Positions 13,601-26,639 of a stretch of DNA of 64,000 bases are shown one piece after another. Position 1 is the stretch's first letter; every line of letters starts with the position of its first letter. The notes under the pieces are model-generated. The model made no database searches. It was not told where the DNA came from and saw only the letters and a list, made by a program, of their open reading frames with translations. This DNA is from Saccoglossus kowalevskii (lineage: Eukaryota; Hemichordata; Enteropneusta; Harrimaniidae). A program made the translations under genes and the position numbers. The DNA lies in the NCBI RefSeq assembly GCF_000003605.2, contig NW_003140812.1, positions 1,205,981-1,269,980 on the forward strand, written 5' to 3'.

Positions 13601-15079
13601 ACACCTATGCCTGACTCTATAATTTCAAAGAAGAGGTTGAAAGTTATGAGCCAAAGACCATTAAGACAGACAATCAATTGGCTAATTAATTAATCGAATC
13701 AAAGTCTAATGTTTTTGATCAGGGTCGTAGAAAAACAACATGAAGGTGAAACAGACATACTCGTATTGTTTGTATTCTTATTTTTTTAAGATCGTTGTAT
13801 TGTTAAAGGGAAAAAGGTATTATCTCGGTTCAAAATTGTGTTATTCGAATTAATAACCCATTGGCGATTAACTTGTTACAACATTACTTGTGTTGACCGG
13901 CAATTTAAAGTGTCATGGCGCCGTTAAGGCGTTGTGAGATTAGGGCGACACTGGCAAATATATGGCGACGTGAAATGCTATTAATTATTCACTCGCGAGG
14001 TTGATCGATAATAGAAATGATTAATATTGCAAACACGCTGCATAAGATGTTACACACTTGTGTGATACTTCATTTAACGACGATTTACATAGTACGTGAA
14101 ATATGGTGAACAATAATTCGATTGTAAATAACATAGTATGTGTGATATAATCCGATTAGGTGTAAATCGGATCAGACCGATTTTTCAGATTATTGGCGCC
14201 GACATGATACGAGATAGCTGTCAGCACATCGTGTGGCGACACTTAAAAGTTGGCACGAGTATTGGCACATGTAATACTTGGCGAACATATATTACACGAC
14301 ATCTCACCGGAGTTCCATGTTTACCATCACTTAGCAATGTAACTATTATGGGTCAATACGGGAAGCACGCAATTATGTACTGGTGAATACAATAACACAT
14401 GAGACTAAAATCCGTTAACAGTTTAAAACGGTGAAATCAACGATGTTCATAATTTCGGATATATCGAATTACAGTGACGCAACATAAGGATAGATAATGA
14501 GAAATTGAATAGTTATTACAAAAATACAAAATATTCGCGAGAAGGTAGAATATATCTGTGTTGGAAAAAACAAAATAAAAATAATTTTATAACCCCCAGA
14601 CAGAGATATGTTATTCGTGATATTCAGTGGGTATTATTTTGTTGCTAGGCAAAGTAATAATGACTGAGGAGTAAGTCGCAAAGGTGGATGATTGCATTTA
14701 ACAAAGAACCGCTTCCAACAAATATTGTCTTAAATCTATGTATACATATTGTTAGTATGTATTACTAGTACTTATGTGGCAAGTATTTGAATGCCGTTTA
14801 AAAATGACAAGTAGTAATCTTATCGCATCAGTAAGTATTGTACATGTACAGCAGAATACCCGGTCGATTTCCGGTTTTTACACGTTCTTTGTACAGTTTT
14901 TAGTATTTTAAGCCATTTCTGTATAACCTGAATTTGCATTAGATAATTTGACACTCCACGTTAAACAGAGTGCAACGTTGCCTAGAATTTATATACTGTA
15001 TGTAAACATTGCCTGCATCAATACAAACATCATGGTTGGCGTTGTTGCCAACATCGCTGACGATTTTTGAACTTTTCAG
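10678..15079. other. Possible intron or intergenic DNA
   Basis: Would be a 4.4-kb intron if the two flanking candidate exons are joined. It holds an (ACTG)n tract at 10883-10910, a weak third match to the 5.5/7.0-kb repeat near 11640-11770, and an imperfect inverted repeat at 12954-12963/13021-13033. An 82-codon plus-strand frame at 14138-14386 is without recognisable motifs. Nothing else is supportable. Confidence 0.5.
10883..10910. repeat. (ACTG)n microsatellite
   Basis: About seven tandem copies of ACTG. A simple repeat, probably length-variable. Confidence 0.9.
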
Positions 15080-15176
15080 ATTGTGCCGTCCGCAGTGTAT
15101 TATCACCTACGTCTCAGAACCAATGGCGAATACATATGAAAAGTGGAATCCTGCCATAGATTACGATTTGGTTTGA
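15080..15176 (+). CDS. Candidate second exon, cysteine-containing, unknown family
   Basis: Preceded by an acceptor (ACTTTTCAG, AG at 15078-15079). One base completes the Arg codon left by the donor at 10677, and the frame then encodes LCRPQCIITYVSEPM and KWNPAIDYDLV before a TGA at 15174. Joined to 10562-10677 this would give a 70-residue secreted precursor with three cysteines after the signal peptide, two of them in this exon as C-R-P-Q-C. The spacing loosely recalls cysteine motifs of degenerin/ENaC extracellular domains, but the match is off by a residue and I do not claim it. A one-in-three chance phase match is the main caution. Confidence 0.2.
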
Positions 15177-18100
15177 ATTACAGTGTCCTTAGAGAGAATT
15201 GTAGAAGAACCTCTCCGGGTAGTAAAATATATAGCGTGACATTGGTTATATCATGTCAAAGGTCAGATTACTTGCCTACAGCATCGATGCTACAAGAATA
15301 CACTTTTGGATAATTAGATTCAAATGTCTATCGCCATTGCTCGATAGATGCTTGTGAATTTTCACGCGAAGAGCGTGTTACGCTGCTGTTTGTGATGACA
15401 TTTCATTTTCATATATTTCCTAGTCAACAAACAATTAATAAATCTTTAAAAAAATTCCTACATTGAAGTATGTAACTATTCCGACAATGAGACCTGTACT
15501 TCAGATGAATTATGGGATTTATACAATAAACTCATTTAACAAGGTTTGTCTATTGCTGGCATCACATAACATAACGGAAACTGTGAACACATTCCGAACG
15601 GATACTACTGAAACTACAGTTAACACTATGCTAGGACATCAATTGTATACAATATGGATTCGTGTTATACATACACAAGCGTTATTACTAAAATGTTTTA
15701 AACGGGAAGTAAAAACTAACAACGGTATTCACGTTTATAATATATTGTACACCGACAGACTATATTACATTCAAAGCTTTAGTTATTATAATAAATGAAA
15801 TTGCTTGTATAATTGCACTCTCGTGGGTCAACCGTCATACAGAATGAATACCTAATTACGTCTCTTTATATATAATATCTAACGCGTTGTCACGATTAGG
15901 TCATTTTGTATCGTTCGGATCAATTACGACATGTGTTACTCATAACGTTATGCATATCTATTTCAACACACAGCTGGCATCGCGCAGCTGCAACGTCAGC
16001 GGTTCAAGACGGTTTTTTGTCCCGGCGCCTTGTGAATCTGCTTGATTCGTATGTGTAATATGAATGTTTGTTTGTCATACAGCTCAATGGATTTGGGTCA
16101 TCCCATAAATTGTAGTATCATTATATTCTTTAAAAAAATGTTTACATTGTTCATCAGATACATTGTAGGATTTACTGAATTTTGCAATGAATTAAGTCAT
16201 GTATATTTAAATCAATAAGCTGACAACATACAACGGCGTGACAAATATTGTCACTTACATCGAGTAAAACATTCATAAAGAATACTAACAAAAACGAAGA
16301 CTATTTTAGACATTATTTTGTGTATTATTGTGGCTGCGAACTATCACTTCTCACGTATACAAAAAAAGTCCTCATGCGTTTACGTGATAAAACGTTGACG
16401 AATTACATAACAATTTCAATATATGTCATATTTTCACTGAATGAGTATTATAGTGTTATCGCATGGTCAAGCAGTCACACAAACAATGTGAGACAGCATC
16501 TCTAATGGTGCATAATTATATAACATGTCATGACTTGTCATGATCACTTCACGATTATGTTGCTTGACTTTTGTCAATATTGTTTGGATCATTTATGACG
16601 AGTGTGGATATTCAGTTTGACATGATTACTTCATCCAAGGCGCCCTGGACCGCCGGTCAGACGACATCAATTTATGAAATTGTTTCCTTATTTTATTGTA
16701 GTATTTCATCACGTGAGCCTTACATTCATTGATGTAAACAATGAACGGACTACCTTCCTGATTACGTAATGTAAATATAATAATAAAGCACTGATTAATG
16801 GAGATTAGACATGTAAGGGCATTTTCTTTCTTGGATACACCAACTTACCGAATTCATACACTAATCACGCAGATTTGAACTTTGAAGCAATGAATGACGT
16901 CGAGAAATAGAAATGAAGACATGGTAAATGACGTCCATTCTGTAACACCACGTGTGACGGCACATTGCCGCGCTAGTTTTACAGTACACGTGTTAAATGT
17001 GATTTAAACGCAACTACTGAAAGTTAAATTTCAAAACTTGGCTTGGTGTGGCAACCAGATGTATACACGATTCGTAGTTTACATTCCGCTTATAACCGTG
17101 GACGCATTTATAAAAAATTAAGAAGACAACCATTATATTGCACGGTTAATATCCTGTTTCGTAGTTATTGAAAAAAACATTAACTCTTACGTAGAATTCG
17201 TAATTAATGAGCGCATGATCAAGACATTTCTAAATCATTTTAATAAAGAATCGAATTATACTGATAGTTTGTATATTGTTTAGCCACCAATTCAATTACG
17301 ATTTGGGAGTGGCAACATCATTTCTAACTGTGGAGTAAATTCAAACAATGGACTTTGCCATGCGATTTGAATGATGAGACATGCGGGTGTAGTCAAACTG
17401 AGGATGGGGGAAATATAAATCCTGAGTACCTGGCTTTACAGAACAAACATACATGTATCTGAAACTGATATCACAAGCTACCATCTCTTTTAGAAAACCA
17501 AAGAATATTTATATGTTGGCGCAATTTACGGTTATCAGTCAGATTATCTACAAAGATCAAATCTAGAATTATTTCAATTGTTATTTTATTAATTTTCATT
17601 TATCAAAACGTTATTACATGGCCTCGCTAAAACCGACATACGAGTAGGTAGTATTGTTGTATATTGTTATTGTAACAAATAATTCATTATAATAAATTGT
17701 TTACTTGTTGTTTACATTGTCTATGTACAAATGTTTATCGGGAAACCATTTCTCGCACAGCTTCTCTCTCCCAAATCTCACAGGTTACATTATTTAATTC
17801 TCCTTTGTAATTTGTTCGTCTTTCATGAGCATTTCACAAGCTCCACAATTTTAGCTAATTAAAGAATTTGTGATATAGCAATTAACATTTTCTATTTTAC
17901 TTAATCAGCCGTGCAAACATGGTTCACTAAACATAGTTATTATTGCGTACGATCGAAATTATTTTTTTTCATTTGAGCGTTTCCCGGCATAATTTTATAC
18001 TATTTGGTAATCGTTCTAATAACATATAAGGAAATAATTCACGAGTATAGCCCATGAGTAGGTGGATAGTGGACGAGTTACCTTGTCAAATAATATTAAG

Positions 18101-18415
18101 CACGAACCGAAACCATTCAGCTCTATGAAATGATAATTAGTGATAACGGTTTTATCATATATTAATCAACCCCGATTGTAATTGTAACTATATTTAGGTA
18201 TCACATGTTAATTTAGGATAATTACACCTGATCTTCAAACGTGTCAACTGCCGCACAATTTATATAGTTGACAACACTTACAGGATATTACGCTGAAGTA
18301 AATATAGATTTTTGTTAAAAATAAGCTTTCGATTACTAACAATTACATGCTACGTTTCACGCAAGTCATTGCTGTTACACTGTACGGTTTGAAATGTTCG
18401 CATCGTTGTTATCAA
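15177..18415. other. No gene recognised
   Basis: AT-rich sequence without supportable features. The 111-codon frame at 15463-15798 is non-specific. A GGTTCAAGAC word near 16000 resembles a tRNA B box but no cloverleaf can be formed around it. Confidence 0.6.
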
Positions 18416-18500
18416 ATTCATTCATTCATTCATTTGTTCGTTCGTTGGTTCGTTTGTTCGTTCGTTGGTTCATTCATTCATTCATTCGTTCATTCATTTA
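18416..18500. repeat. ATTC/GTTC tetranucleotide repeat
   Basis: An interrupted array of ATTC and GTTC units with a GGTTCGTTTGTTCGTT-like higher-order unit used about twice in the middle and pure ATTC units at both ends. It creates an artificial open frame rich in His, Ser, Phe and Val. Confidence 0.9.
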
Positions 18501-18973
18501 GGATTAGGATTTATAGCACTTGGTTAGGCGCATTTAACACTACACAAATATCTGAAAGTGAGTCGTGTTATATGCCCCAGATGACACCATGGACTTTACT
18601 TATTCTGTTGATGAGTGTACAGGTGTCGTGTGCCAATTCTCGGCTGACAAATTAAACTGATAAATCGTGGCCAGTATTTCAAAATTAGACAGTGTGTTCT
18701 AGGTTGTTGTCGCTCTCGATTTTGCCAAATAAAGAAGGTTCACGCTTAAGTGACCCTGAAATTTGAAAGTACATAAAATCTGACAATTCTGAAGTCAAAC
18801 TGGGAAGGGACCCAGGTGCTACCGCTGTGAAGATATATTTTGGCACTCCAAACCATGAAAAATTCAGTCGCTGGCTAGAGTCCTGGTCTGCTACGACTTG
18901 ACACTTTTTTTTTTAAATTATGAATTCACGTATGTGTGGGATTGACCGTTGTGTATTCTTGTTTCTGTTTATA

Positions 18974-18978
<5 letters not shown>
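18501..18978. other. No gene; CpG-poor patch ending in T-run
   Basis: From about 18660 to 18900 the sequence is TG/CA-rich and poor in CpG compared with its neighbours, then ends in a ten-T run at 18905-18914. That profile can come from an old methylated repeat or retrocopy. No family or tRNA-like head was recognised. Confidence 0.4.

Positions 18979-19066
<88 letters not shown>
18979..19066. repeat. (AT)44 microsatellite
   Basis: An uninterrupted 88-base AT dinucleotide tract. The Tyr-Ile open frames through it are artefacts. It can extrude as a cruciform and is likely to be length-polymorphic or misassembled. Confidence 0.97.
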
Positions 19067-19069
<3 letters not shown>

Positions 19070-21357
19070 TGCCATCAGTCTAAATTACACGAATTGTGTA
19101 ATTTTAAATTGGTTAAGAGCCATGTAGTAAATATATTGAATATTCTGGAATGCAATATTAATTGCACACAAAACGTTACGAACAAAAATAGTACTCAGAA
19201 ATCCGTTTTCTCGCAGTGTTCAGTTAATGAAAATATAATTTATTTCATTACAATCGCTCAATAAAATTAAATATTATTTATTATTTTATTCAGGGAAAAA
19301 AGGACGACGCACTGCCCATCATAGCGTGTTATAAATCACCATTATCAGTATTAAAGGTTTTATGACGTCATAGTTATCACACGATAATATAATCCTTCAT
19401 TCGCAAGCAAAATCACACAAATTTAACTAAATTTGTTTCAATTTTATGATGGTGATTTAACAACAATAATAAATCCTCACAGCGTCATATTGGATTCGGG
19501 AAATTGTCCAGACGTGTTTATTTTGCCATGACAACCAATATGGCTCTGTGCTGGATTCATTATTGTTTAAATAACATGACAAGAATGGGGTTGTGCGCAA
19601 TAATGAGCGAGACATAATCGAGCCCATTAATTAGGCGAACATCAGACATCAGAACACCTGTTATCATGCAATAATGGACGATGTTGAATCCTTTATTTCT
19701 ATTATAATACCCTTGACTGTCGAACAAATGAAAAAATAGACAGAGTGGTTCGCGCGTCGTGAACGCTTGTATTTCTGAATCAGTATTTCGCATATATATG
19801 AATTTGCAAATGAAAATGATCAGGTGTTAACGTACACAATCAATGGTTGGATTGTTGTTAAAAATATGATTACAAAACATGAGAAACATTGAATGTTCAC
19901 TAGTCGCACACAAACATGCTCGTAAGCTCGTGCATTGACCTGTTATTGTCTGATAGCGAGGGCTGCACGTGACAGCGATTGATCAATGAGAACTCGGCTA
20001 ACTCGGCGTTTCAATAACTGGCAAAGCACGGTATTATAACAAAGTATGAGTATTTGTCATCATAATAATTTTGCTCTCCACGCCCATCATATGAACAACG
20101 TCACCTGTCAATTTCATGTATATTTAAATCATGTACACGATAGACATAAATGAAATTGTTATTATATTGAATTAAATGTGCGATATGTAACGATGCGTGA
20201 ACATCTGTAATTCTCATCATTTATTTAGTTTCGATTCTATTTTGTCATATAAATCGTATCATGCATAAAGATATAAATGTGTAGACTACAAGATGAGTGA
20301 CTTGTTTCGTATACTATGCATAAAATATAGAGTGAAGTTCAAGTGTATATGCATAGAGCCATCTGTCAGTGATGATGTCTATTCAAGCATAACTCTTATC
20401 GTGTTGTGAGCGCCCATGGAATCAAACTATTCTGAAAATCGGTGTAATCTCTTATTTCACGTTATCAATAATACATTATGAGATTTAATATGGCTGTGTC
20501 ACTTTCTGACATCTTGACTGCGTTTTATCCTGAATTGCGAAGAGAAAAAAAACACTCGTGCCTGGTTGAACGGAATCAATTGTGTTTAGTATTACACTGT
20601 CACGAATTACATAATCAATATCGTGACAATATTTCTCCGTTTGCAAAGAAGAAAACATTGAAACAAATATGTTTTCTTTAATCTATCTTGGAAATTTGAG
20701 TCGACTTCGCTCTATAAACTGTGTGCAGCTTTTCTTTCTTGTGACCTAAGGCTGTTGAAGTCGTATCCGTTTCACAATAGTTGTAATATAAACCATATAA
20801 GCTAAATTGTCAGGCTGCCCAAGGGAAGATATTTGGTTGATTTCAAAATTCCACTCCACCATGTAAAAAGCTACCATCATGTTATTCTGATAAAGGTGTC
20901 GCTTTAGAATACATTCAAGGTGGATGTGGTCTTCAAAAATAAGAGCAAGGTCTCGTGAAAGTGAATTCTAAAAAAATATTGACGAGAAAATGCTTTATTT
21001 AGATCGAAAGTAAATGTTTGATCAGCAGTAATTAAAATATAAAACACCTCTAATTAATCAGGATTTGGAATGATCAGGGAAATTACCACTAACTTGGTCG
21101 TAAAAAAGTGTGTTCTTTGACAATGCGTTATAATCTCCAGGAGCAGCAAAATAATTCAATTCTAGGTTGTATATACAATAGATAATAATTGGTAATCGTT
21201 GTTCTAAGTAACTATTCGAGCAATGACTCTACTTCGATAGCATTTAATAATTACAGCTTTGCCAGTCTGGAATATATATTTATGACAGTAATTCAAGTAA
21301 TGCATCCACTGAGTATGTTACTCGTAGTTTTGCAATGCATTGTGGGCGATAATATGT
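19067..21357. other. No gene recognised
   Basis: No supported coding sequence. A perfect CRE palindrome TGACGTCA lies at 19363-19370. A 67-codon ATG frame at 20478-20681 (plus) has a fairly protein-like mix of residues but no recognisable motif, splice context or upstream promoter signal. Confidence 0.5.
19363..19370. promoter_or_regulatory. CRE palindrome TGACGTCA
   Basis: Perfect cAMP-response-element/ATF palindrome. No gene start is evident beside it, so function is unproven. Confidence 0.25.
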
Positions 21358-21405
21358 TTACCTCACAGTAAATAGGAATATTTACCTGACAGTAAATAAA
21401 AATAT
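21358..21405 (+). repeat. Short tandem duplication, 2 x ~24 bp
   Basis: Two adjacent copies of ACCTSACAGTAAATARRAAT followed by ATTT, differing at a few positions. A recent local duplication with no further context. Confidence 0.75.
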
Positions 21406-23555
21406 TTCTATTCAAGTTAGTGAAAAGCTTCGAAGACTTTTGTCATTTAACTAGAGTCCAGGATTTGATGAAATAACTTTTTTTTGTAAAAAAAGATGAA
21501 ACAAGCATTTTTTTTATTATTTTCCACTTGCTCGTTACTAGACATACACTGGCTAAATAAGCTTAATTATTTATAGAAATTAATTATAGAGAATTCAATG
21601 GTTATGAACTAAATATATGATCCCCCGCAGACAGAAGAAAGTGGGTAGTATACACTAGGCCTAATATCAAGTATATCTAATCTATACCTAGTTGATCTGA
21701 ATCTATATCGTTCAATTCTAATCATCAAATTTAGGATTATTGATAGAAAGTGCACCATTAATATATCTAAAAATGAAATCAAAAGATTTGGTTCTGTAGT
21801 CATTTACGGTGGAAAATCAGCTTTATTCAAATAAAGAATGAGAATAAGCCATCGAGAGGACAAAATAATTTGTTTCTATTTGTCAAATCTGTGTCAAATA
21901 TGTTGACAGTCAGACCTTATCTATGGATTACTATTGCCATAAATGTAATACTATGAATTACTACGGAAATTTATTGAATTTTACAATAATTTACGATTTT
22001 ATTTAAATGTAAGGTTTCGAAAATAAAAATCCTAGAAAAATATATTCAAATATCGAAAATGTTTCATAGAAATTGTTGAGGCTTTCAATAGATTAACGGC
22101 ACAGTTACAGTGCCATCTGTCACCATTGTCTAGGATTGTTTAGGTTTCAATAAGTTTAAAGAGGCTAACATATATTCTACCAGTTACTTTCCTTCACTTT
22201 AAGAATTATCAACGATTGGATATTTATAGGAACAAAGACTCTACTAATCTATTCACGTTTGACAACAACGTTGACGTGTTTCTTCTTTTATAAAACACAT
22301 TTCTCCGTGTTTTCAGCATGGTTAAAGTGTCTATCCATACGCCATATGTCATATTTTACTTCGCATCATTGCCTCGCAGCTACAGAAAAAAAGGGATTCA
22401 GCAAACTTTGAAATCATCTACACGAATATAGAGGAATCTATAATGTTTATTATTTATGCAAATTGTTTTTTAGAAACAAAATCAGAAATTGACACTCACA
22501 TGGAATCACGAACTGATTTCATATTGACAAGGTATATGTTGTCTGAATATAAAATAAACTAGACAGTTGTATATGTATGTGTCTGTGTGTTGGGAGGTAA
22601 ATGAAATCATCCATCATTTCGACAACTAATGAATATCAATGTTGTTTTGCCACTGTTTATTTTCTATGGGATTCTAATTGATTACCGATACATATCAGCA
22701 ATAGCAAATTAACAACGTAATCGTTATATTCACTGGTTTGGTCTTTGTTCAATCATCGAGGGTGCATACATAAATGCTATTATACCGTAAGTGTTTGTGA
22801 ACAATTCGTATATTTGAAACACAGAGAGTTGTGTAAACAACTTTTAAAGCAATACCTACTTTCAATGATTTTGTTTCTATTTATCTAGAATTATATCTGG
22901 TTATTCAACGGCATCAACTTGTTCATATAAGCATTTATTAACATTCGGCAACTTAAATTTGATGTGAACATAGTCAGATACTGCATGAGATGTATTATTT
23001 GAACTTTTTGTGAGTTTTGAAGTCCAGTAATGGAATCATACATCGTTGATATTTATAAACGTTACTACTATGCATTCACACATAGAAACCCGTTCCTATG
23101 AAAACGACCAAATGGGGGGGGGTACAAATTTCATTTGTGATTTATAAATTCAGTTGAAGTACTCCCCTTTTTATCATTGAAGTCGTCTCACAGTGCATAG
23201 ATTCATATGGGTTACAACACGCGCGCGCGTGTTATAATATTTTCGTATCGCGTTCTTACTTGCGTGTTAGGATTCGCTAGAACTTATGTTGGTCTCAAAA
23301 GAAAGCCGGTTTAATTCCAACGTAATTTAAGCCTCACAAGGTTTATCAAATTCGGGTCGCCAATAGTGTAGGCGTAAACGTAAAAACGCCCTCAAGTGGT
23401 GACACTTTTGTTGTTGTTCATAGGATCGCTATGACCACAACAAATTCCCTAGGAGTGAATTTTGACCTCATTAAAATTATTTCTTCGATTTCAATCTGGA
23501 AACATTTGACTATGAAAGAATCACGGATGGTACTTTTTATTTAAAGTATCTATAA

Positions 23556-23559
<4 letters not shown>
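21406..23559. other. No gene recognised
   Basis: AT-rich sequence. A G9 run lies near 23114 and a (CG)n-like GCGCGCGCG near 23222. No exon or element is identifiable. Confidence 0.6.

Positions 23560-23628
<69 letters not shown>
23560..23628. repeat. (CA)n microsatellite
   Basis: A 69-base uninterrupted CA dinucleotide tract, a typical polymorphic microsatellite with Z-DNA potential. Confidence 0.97.
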
Positions 23629-23631
<3 letters not shown>

Positions 23632-25753
23632 TAACTAAACACTATGAAAACGCATATTGAGGTTTTTTTTAACTAGAAGTCTTTCTAATTGTCCGTCTTT
23701 AAAGTTAAAGACCATGTTGCAAACCTTTCGGCAAAAAACCTTCAGAACAGCCCAAATACCGTACGATCTCTGATCTATATTTCTGTGTTATATTTATGTG
23801 GTGTTGATGGTGTTGCAAACAATTCAGTCATATTTTACGAAATCAATATATTGAGACAACATACAGGTAACCCGAGCATGGCATATTTTTCATCTGACTA
23901 TGATCAAATAAGATGAAAGCACGAGCACCAATACAGGGAAACAATATCTACAACTACGTTCCTGTTGATCACAATGAACTAACCACAATGTAACAAAGAG
24001 ATAAAACGAAAGAAAACTTTCATCTTTCACTTTAAATTCTAACCAAGTTTACTTGGCATAGGAAATTAGTTCAACATCATATTCATTTACGAACACTTCT
24101 ATTACTTAGTTTATCCCAATTTATTTAGCGATTATATAAGAAAGTAATCATATTGTGTGTGTTATATGAGGTATATGATAATGAAAACAACATTTGATAC
24201 CTAAATTTTAATTACTAGTTTGGGTGCCGAGTAATCATTACAAAAAGCCTAAAGGGTAATACAGTGTTGTATTATTGGTACTGATACAAGCGTGAATGCA
24301 TGAGTAAAAGTGAAATAGTTAGTAATAACTACGGCAGACCGGATATTGGATTTCCTTTATACTGTCGGGACAATCACCACAATTCAGTAATTACATGAGT
24401 AAGTTGTGTATCAATGTACGTCGCAGTCGTGACCATATTGATATTAGCATCCACGCAAGTCGGGGTACGCGGAATAGACCATTTGTGGGTTTCTGGGCCA
24501 CGTGGTATTGTTTTTGTCTGAATACGCCGTGTGTATCTACAATTGTCTCGTTATTGTACGCAGTTAGTTATTATTAAAAACAATCCTCGAGATAATATCA
24601 ACAGAAATCGTTTATAGGAAAACTGTGAATAACTTCATTCAAGCAGATCGGATCCCTGACATCAGTTTTAATGTGTAAATAATACAGCGGTGTGATTCGA
24701 AGTAACCTCCGAAAAAGCGGATGCATTACGAACTAAGTAAATTATAGCTCGTGTATTCGAATAACCACCAATCGGCTATGATTACATTGATTAGATGAGA
24801 AAGCAGAAGCTGGAGCGTTGACAAACCTGTTCTAGAGTTCAGAAAACGTTCGGGTTTTTTTACGGTGTCCGCCCGGCTGGATACATGTTGATAGGGTTGT
24901 CGAACGCGGACATATAATAACCACGTAATGATTATTGTTGTTACTCAATTATTACAAATATTTTAGCATTGCTAATTTAAATTTATGTTTGATAAGTTGA
25001 TTAGATTATTTTCACAATACAATTTCATAGCATAATGTGCGCCTACCATTCACATTGTCAATTGATTCAATATATAAACAATATTATGAACCACACACGG
25101 CGATATGAAACGTTGGTGTTGCGGGTGGTAATAGAGTCAACAAGGCTGCTTAGTGAGTGAATTCGATCCTTGTAATGAATATCGTAGTTTTCCGCTCCGA
25201 CTAAAAGCGGAACAAAAGATGAATTGTTGGCGTTTCCTTAAGATGAGAATATCGATCATTGGTGTAATTAGAAAATCATTATTCATGGCATTGATTTCTT
25301 GGAACATCGCGTTAGCAAATCCCTAATTGGCGATTCTCTTTATGTTGTCTAATGAAAGCATGGGTATTTAATTTCTTGCAGGACATTCCATCTATCTATC
25401 ATTCGGTAAATCATTCGGGTTCTTTTACTTATTAAAGTGTTGCCATAGATTTCTATTAATGTACAAATATGGTCAACTTAGACTTTGTCACCCGACGCTC
25501 ATCGACGTTTCCAAATAGTTGTTTTGTTTTTTGTTTATTTGTTTTTTGTTTTGTCTAGTGGTAAACATGATTTAAGAAATACAAAAATAACATAAATTTC
25601 TAAAACAATGTTAAGTTCAATAATTGACAAATTGAAATATTCTACGAATTACACTTTTAAAATCCGTTGACGTTTTTTTACATTCGATGTGAATGTATTG
25701 CTCTCTGTCTACCTATTCGTTTTGTATAAAATTCGCGAAACCGTGAAAACAAC
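23629..25753. other. No gene recognised
   Basis: No gene supported. The stretch 25200-25460 is dense in homeodomain-type words (TAATTAG, CTAATTG, ATTATTCATGG) and lacks simple repeats. It reads like a possible conserved non-coding element, but this cannot be shown without comparison. Confidence 0.4.
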
Positions 25754-25797
25754 GCGCATGCGCTCGTATTCGGAATACTGATAATGTACTTCCGGGT
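25754..25797 (+). promoter_or_regulatory. Promoter-like NRF-1 plus ETS sites
   Basis: A perfect GCGCATGCGC (25754-25763) lies 25 bases before ACTTCCGGGT (25788-25797), a canonical ETS site. Paired NRF-1 and ETS sites are a hallmark of TATA-less housekeeping promoters in animals. The surrounding 120 bases are clearly richer in CpG than the flanks. The orientation of any gene is not determined. A short ATG frame follows on the plus strand at 25849. Confidence 0.45.
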
Positions 25798-25848
25798 CAT
25801 GTCAGACGACAGTGCCATGTAGCAGACGACAGCTCAATATCGGGCAAC

Positions 25849-25995
25849 ATGCTTCATCTGAATAATTCGTTCGATTGTGAGAGTAAGGTGTACTTTAACC
25901 ACGTGTTTGAAAAGACTCAACCAAGAAAAGTACACAACGAGACGTGTCACTTTTGCGTTTGTACAATGAGAAACGAACAGTTGGCCACCGATTAG
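25849..25995 (+). CDS. Small ORF downstream of promoter-like sites
   Basis: A 48-codon frame beginning MLHLNNSFDCESKVYFN, the first ATG in a usable context after the NRF-1/ETS pair except for one at 25816 that stops at once. It contains a C-H-F-C-V-C cluster near its end (residues about 33-38). A possible donor (GAGA then GTAAGG) lies at about 25880, so it could instead be a first exon that splices out after MLHLNNSFDCE. No family is recognised. It rests mainly on its position beside the promoter motifs. Confidence 0.2.
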   Translation: MLHLNNSFDCESKVYFNHVFEKTQPRKVHNETCHFCVCTMRNEQLATD

Positions 25996-26639
25996 TGTTT
26001 TCATTCAGAATGACATAATACATGTATTGAAGTGCAGTGTTGGTCTAAAGTGGCTGTTATATATGTGATATCATCCACATTACCGCAAACACTAACTACA
26101 TATAGTTTTGCCAAGAGAAGCAATTTTTTACAAAATTATAACAGCGCAGAATAGTTTCAGAGCGATTCCATTTGTTGTTGCACCATGTATGTAAAAAACA
26201 ACATTCTTCGTTTCAGTCGCATTTTGTTCCATAATCTACGTGCAATCAGTCTTATGGATCTATAAATAGATGTTAATGTTTACTTTCCATTAATGAGCCT
26301 ATTAATCTTGTTGCGTTGCCATGCCCGTCGCGTCTCCACCACAAAGCATGAGCTAGTGCCATGATACTAGAATGAAAATACGTTACCCTGGGACATATTC
26401 CATTATTCTGTCGGGGAATCATTGATGCCTTTTTTCAAAGAAAGGTGTTATATTATGCTTTAACAGTGTTATGTATGAACATCAGCTTAATAAACGCGGA
26501 TAAACTTGGATGGCAGGTTAACAAAAATAATTTGATAATTTTGCCAACAAATTGTACGTATTTCCGTATTTCAATCTACATTACTATATTGAAATTCGTA
26601 AGTTGAGCACTTGTAAGTTAATCTTCATTTTATAATACG
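25996..26639. other. No gene recognised
   Basis: AT-rich sequence between the promoter-like patch and the 3' end of the LINE relic. It may include more of the LINE's decayed 3' part, but I can read no motif beyond 26640. Confidence 0.5.

Noticed and set aside
15970-16045. tRNA-like B box GGTTCAAGAC followed by a T-run
   Set aside because: No T-stem or acceptor stem can be paired around it and there is no matching A box.
18920-19264. Open frame of alternating Tyr-Ile residues
   Set aside because: It is a translation of the (AT)44 microsatellite.
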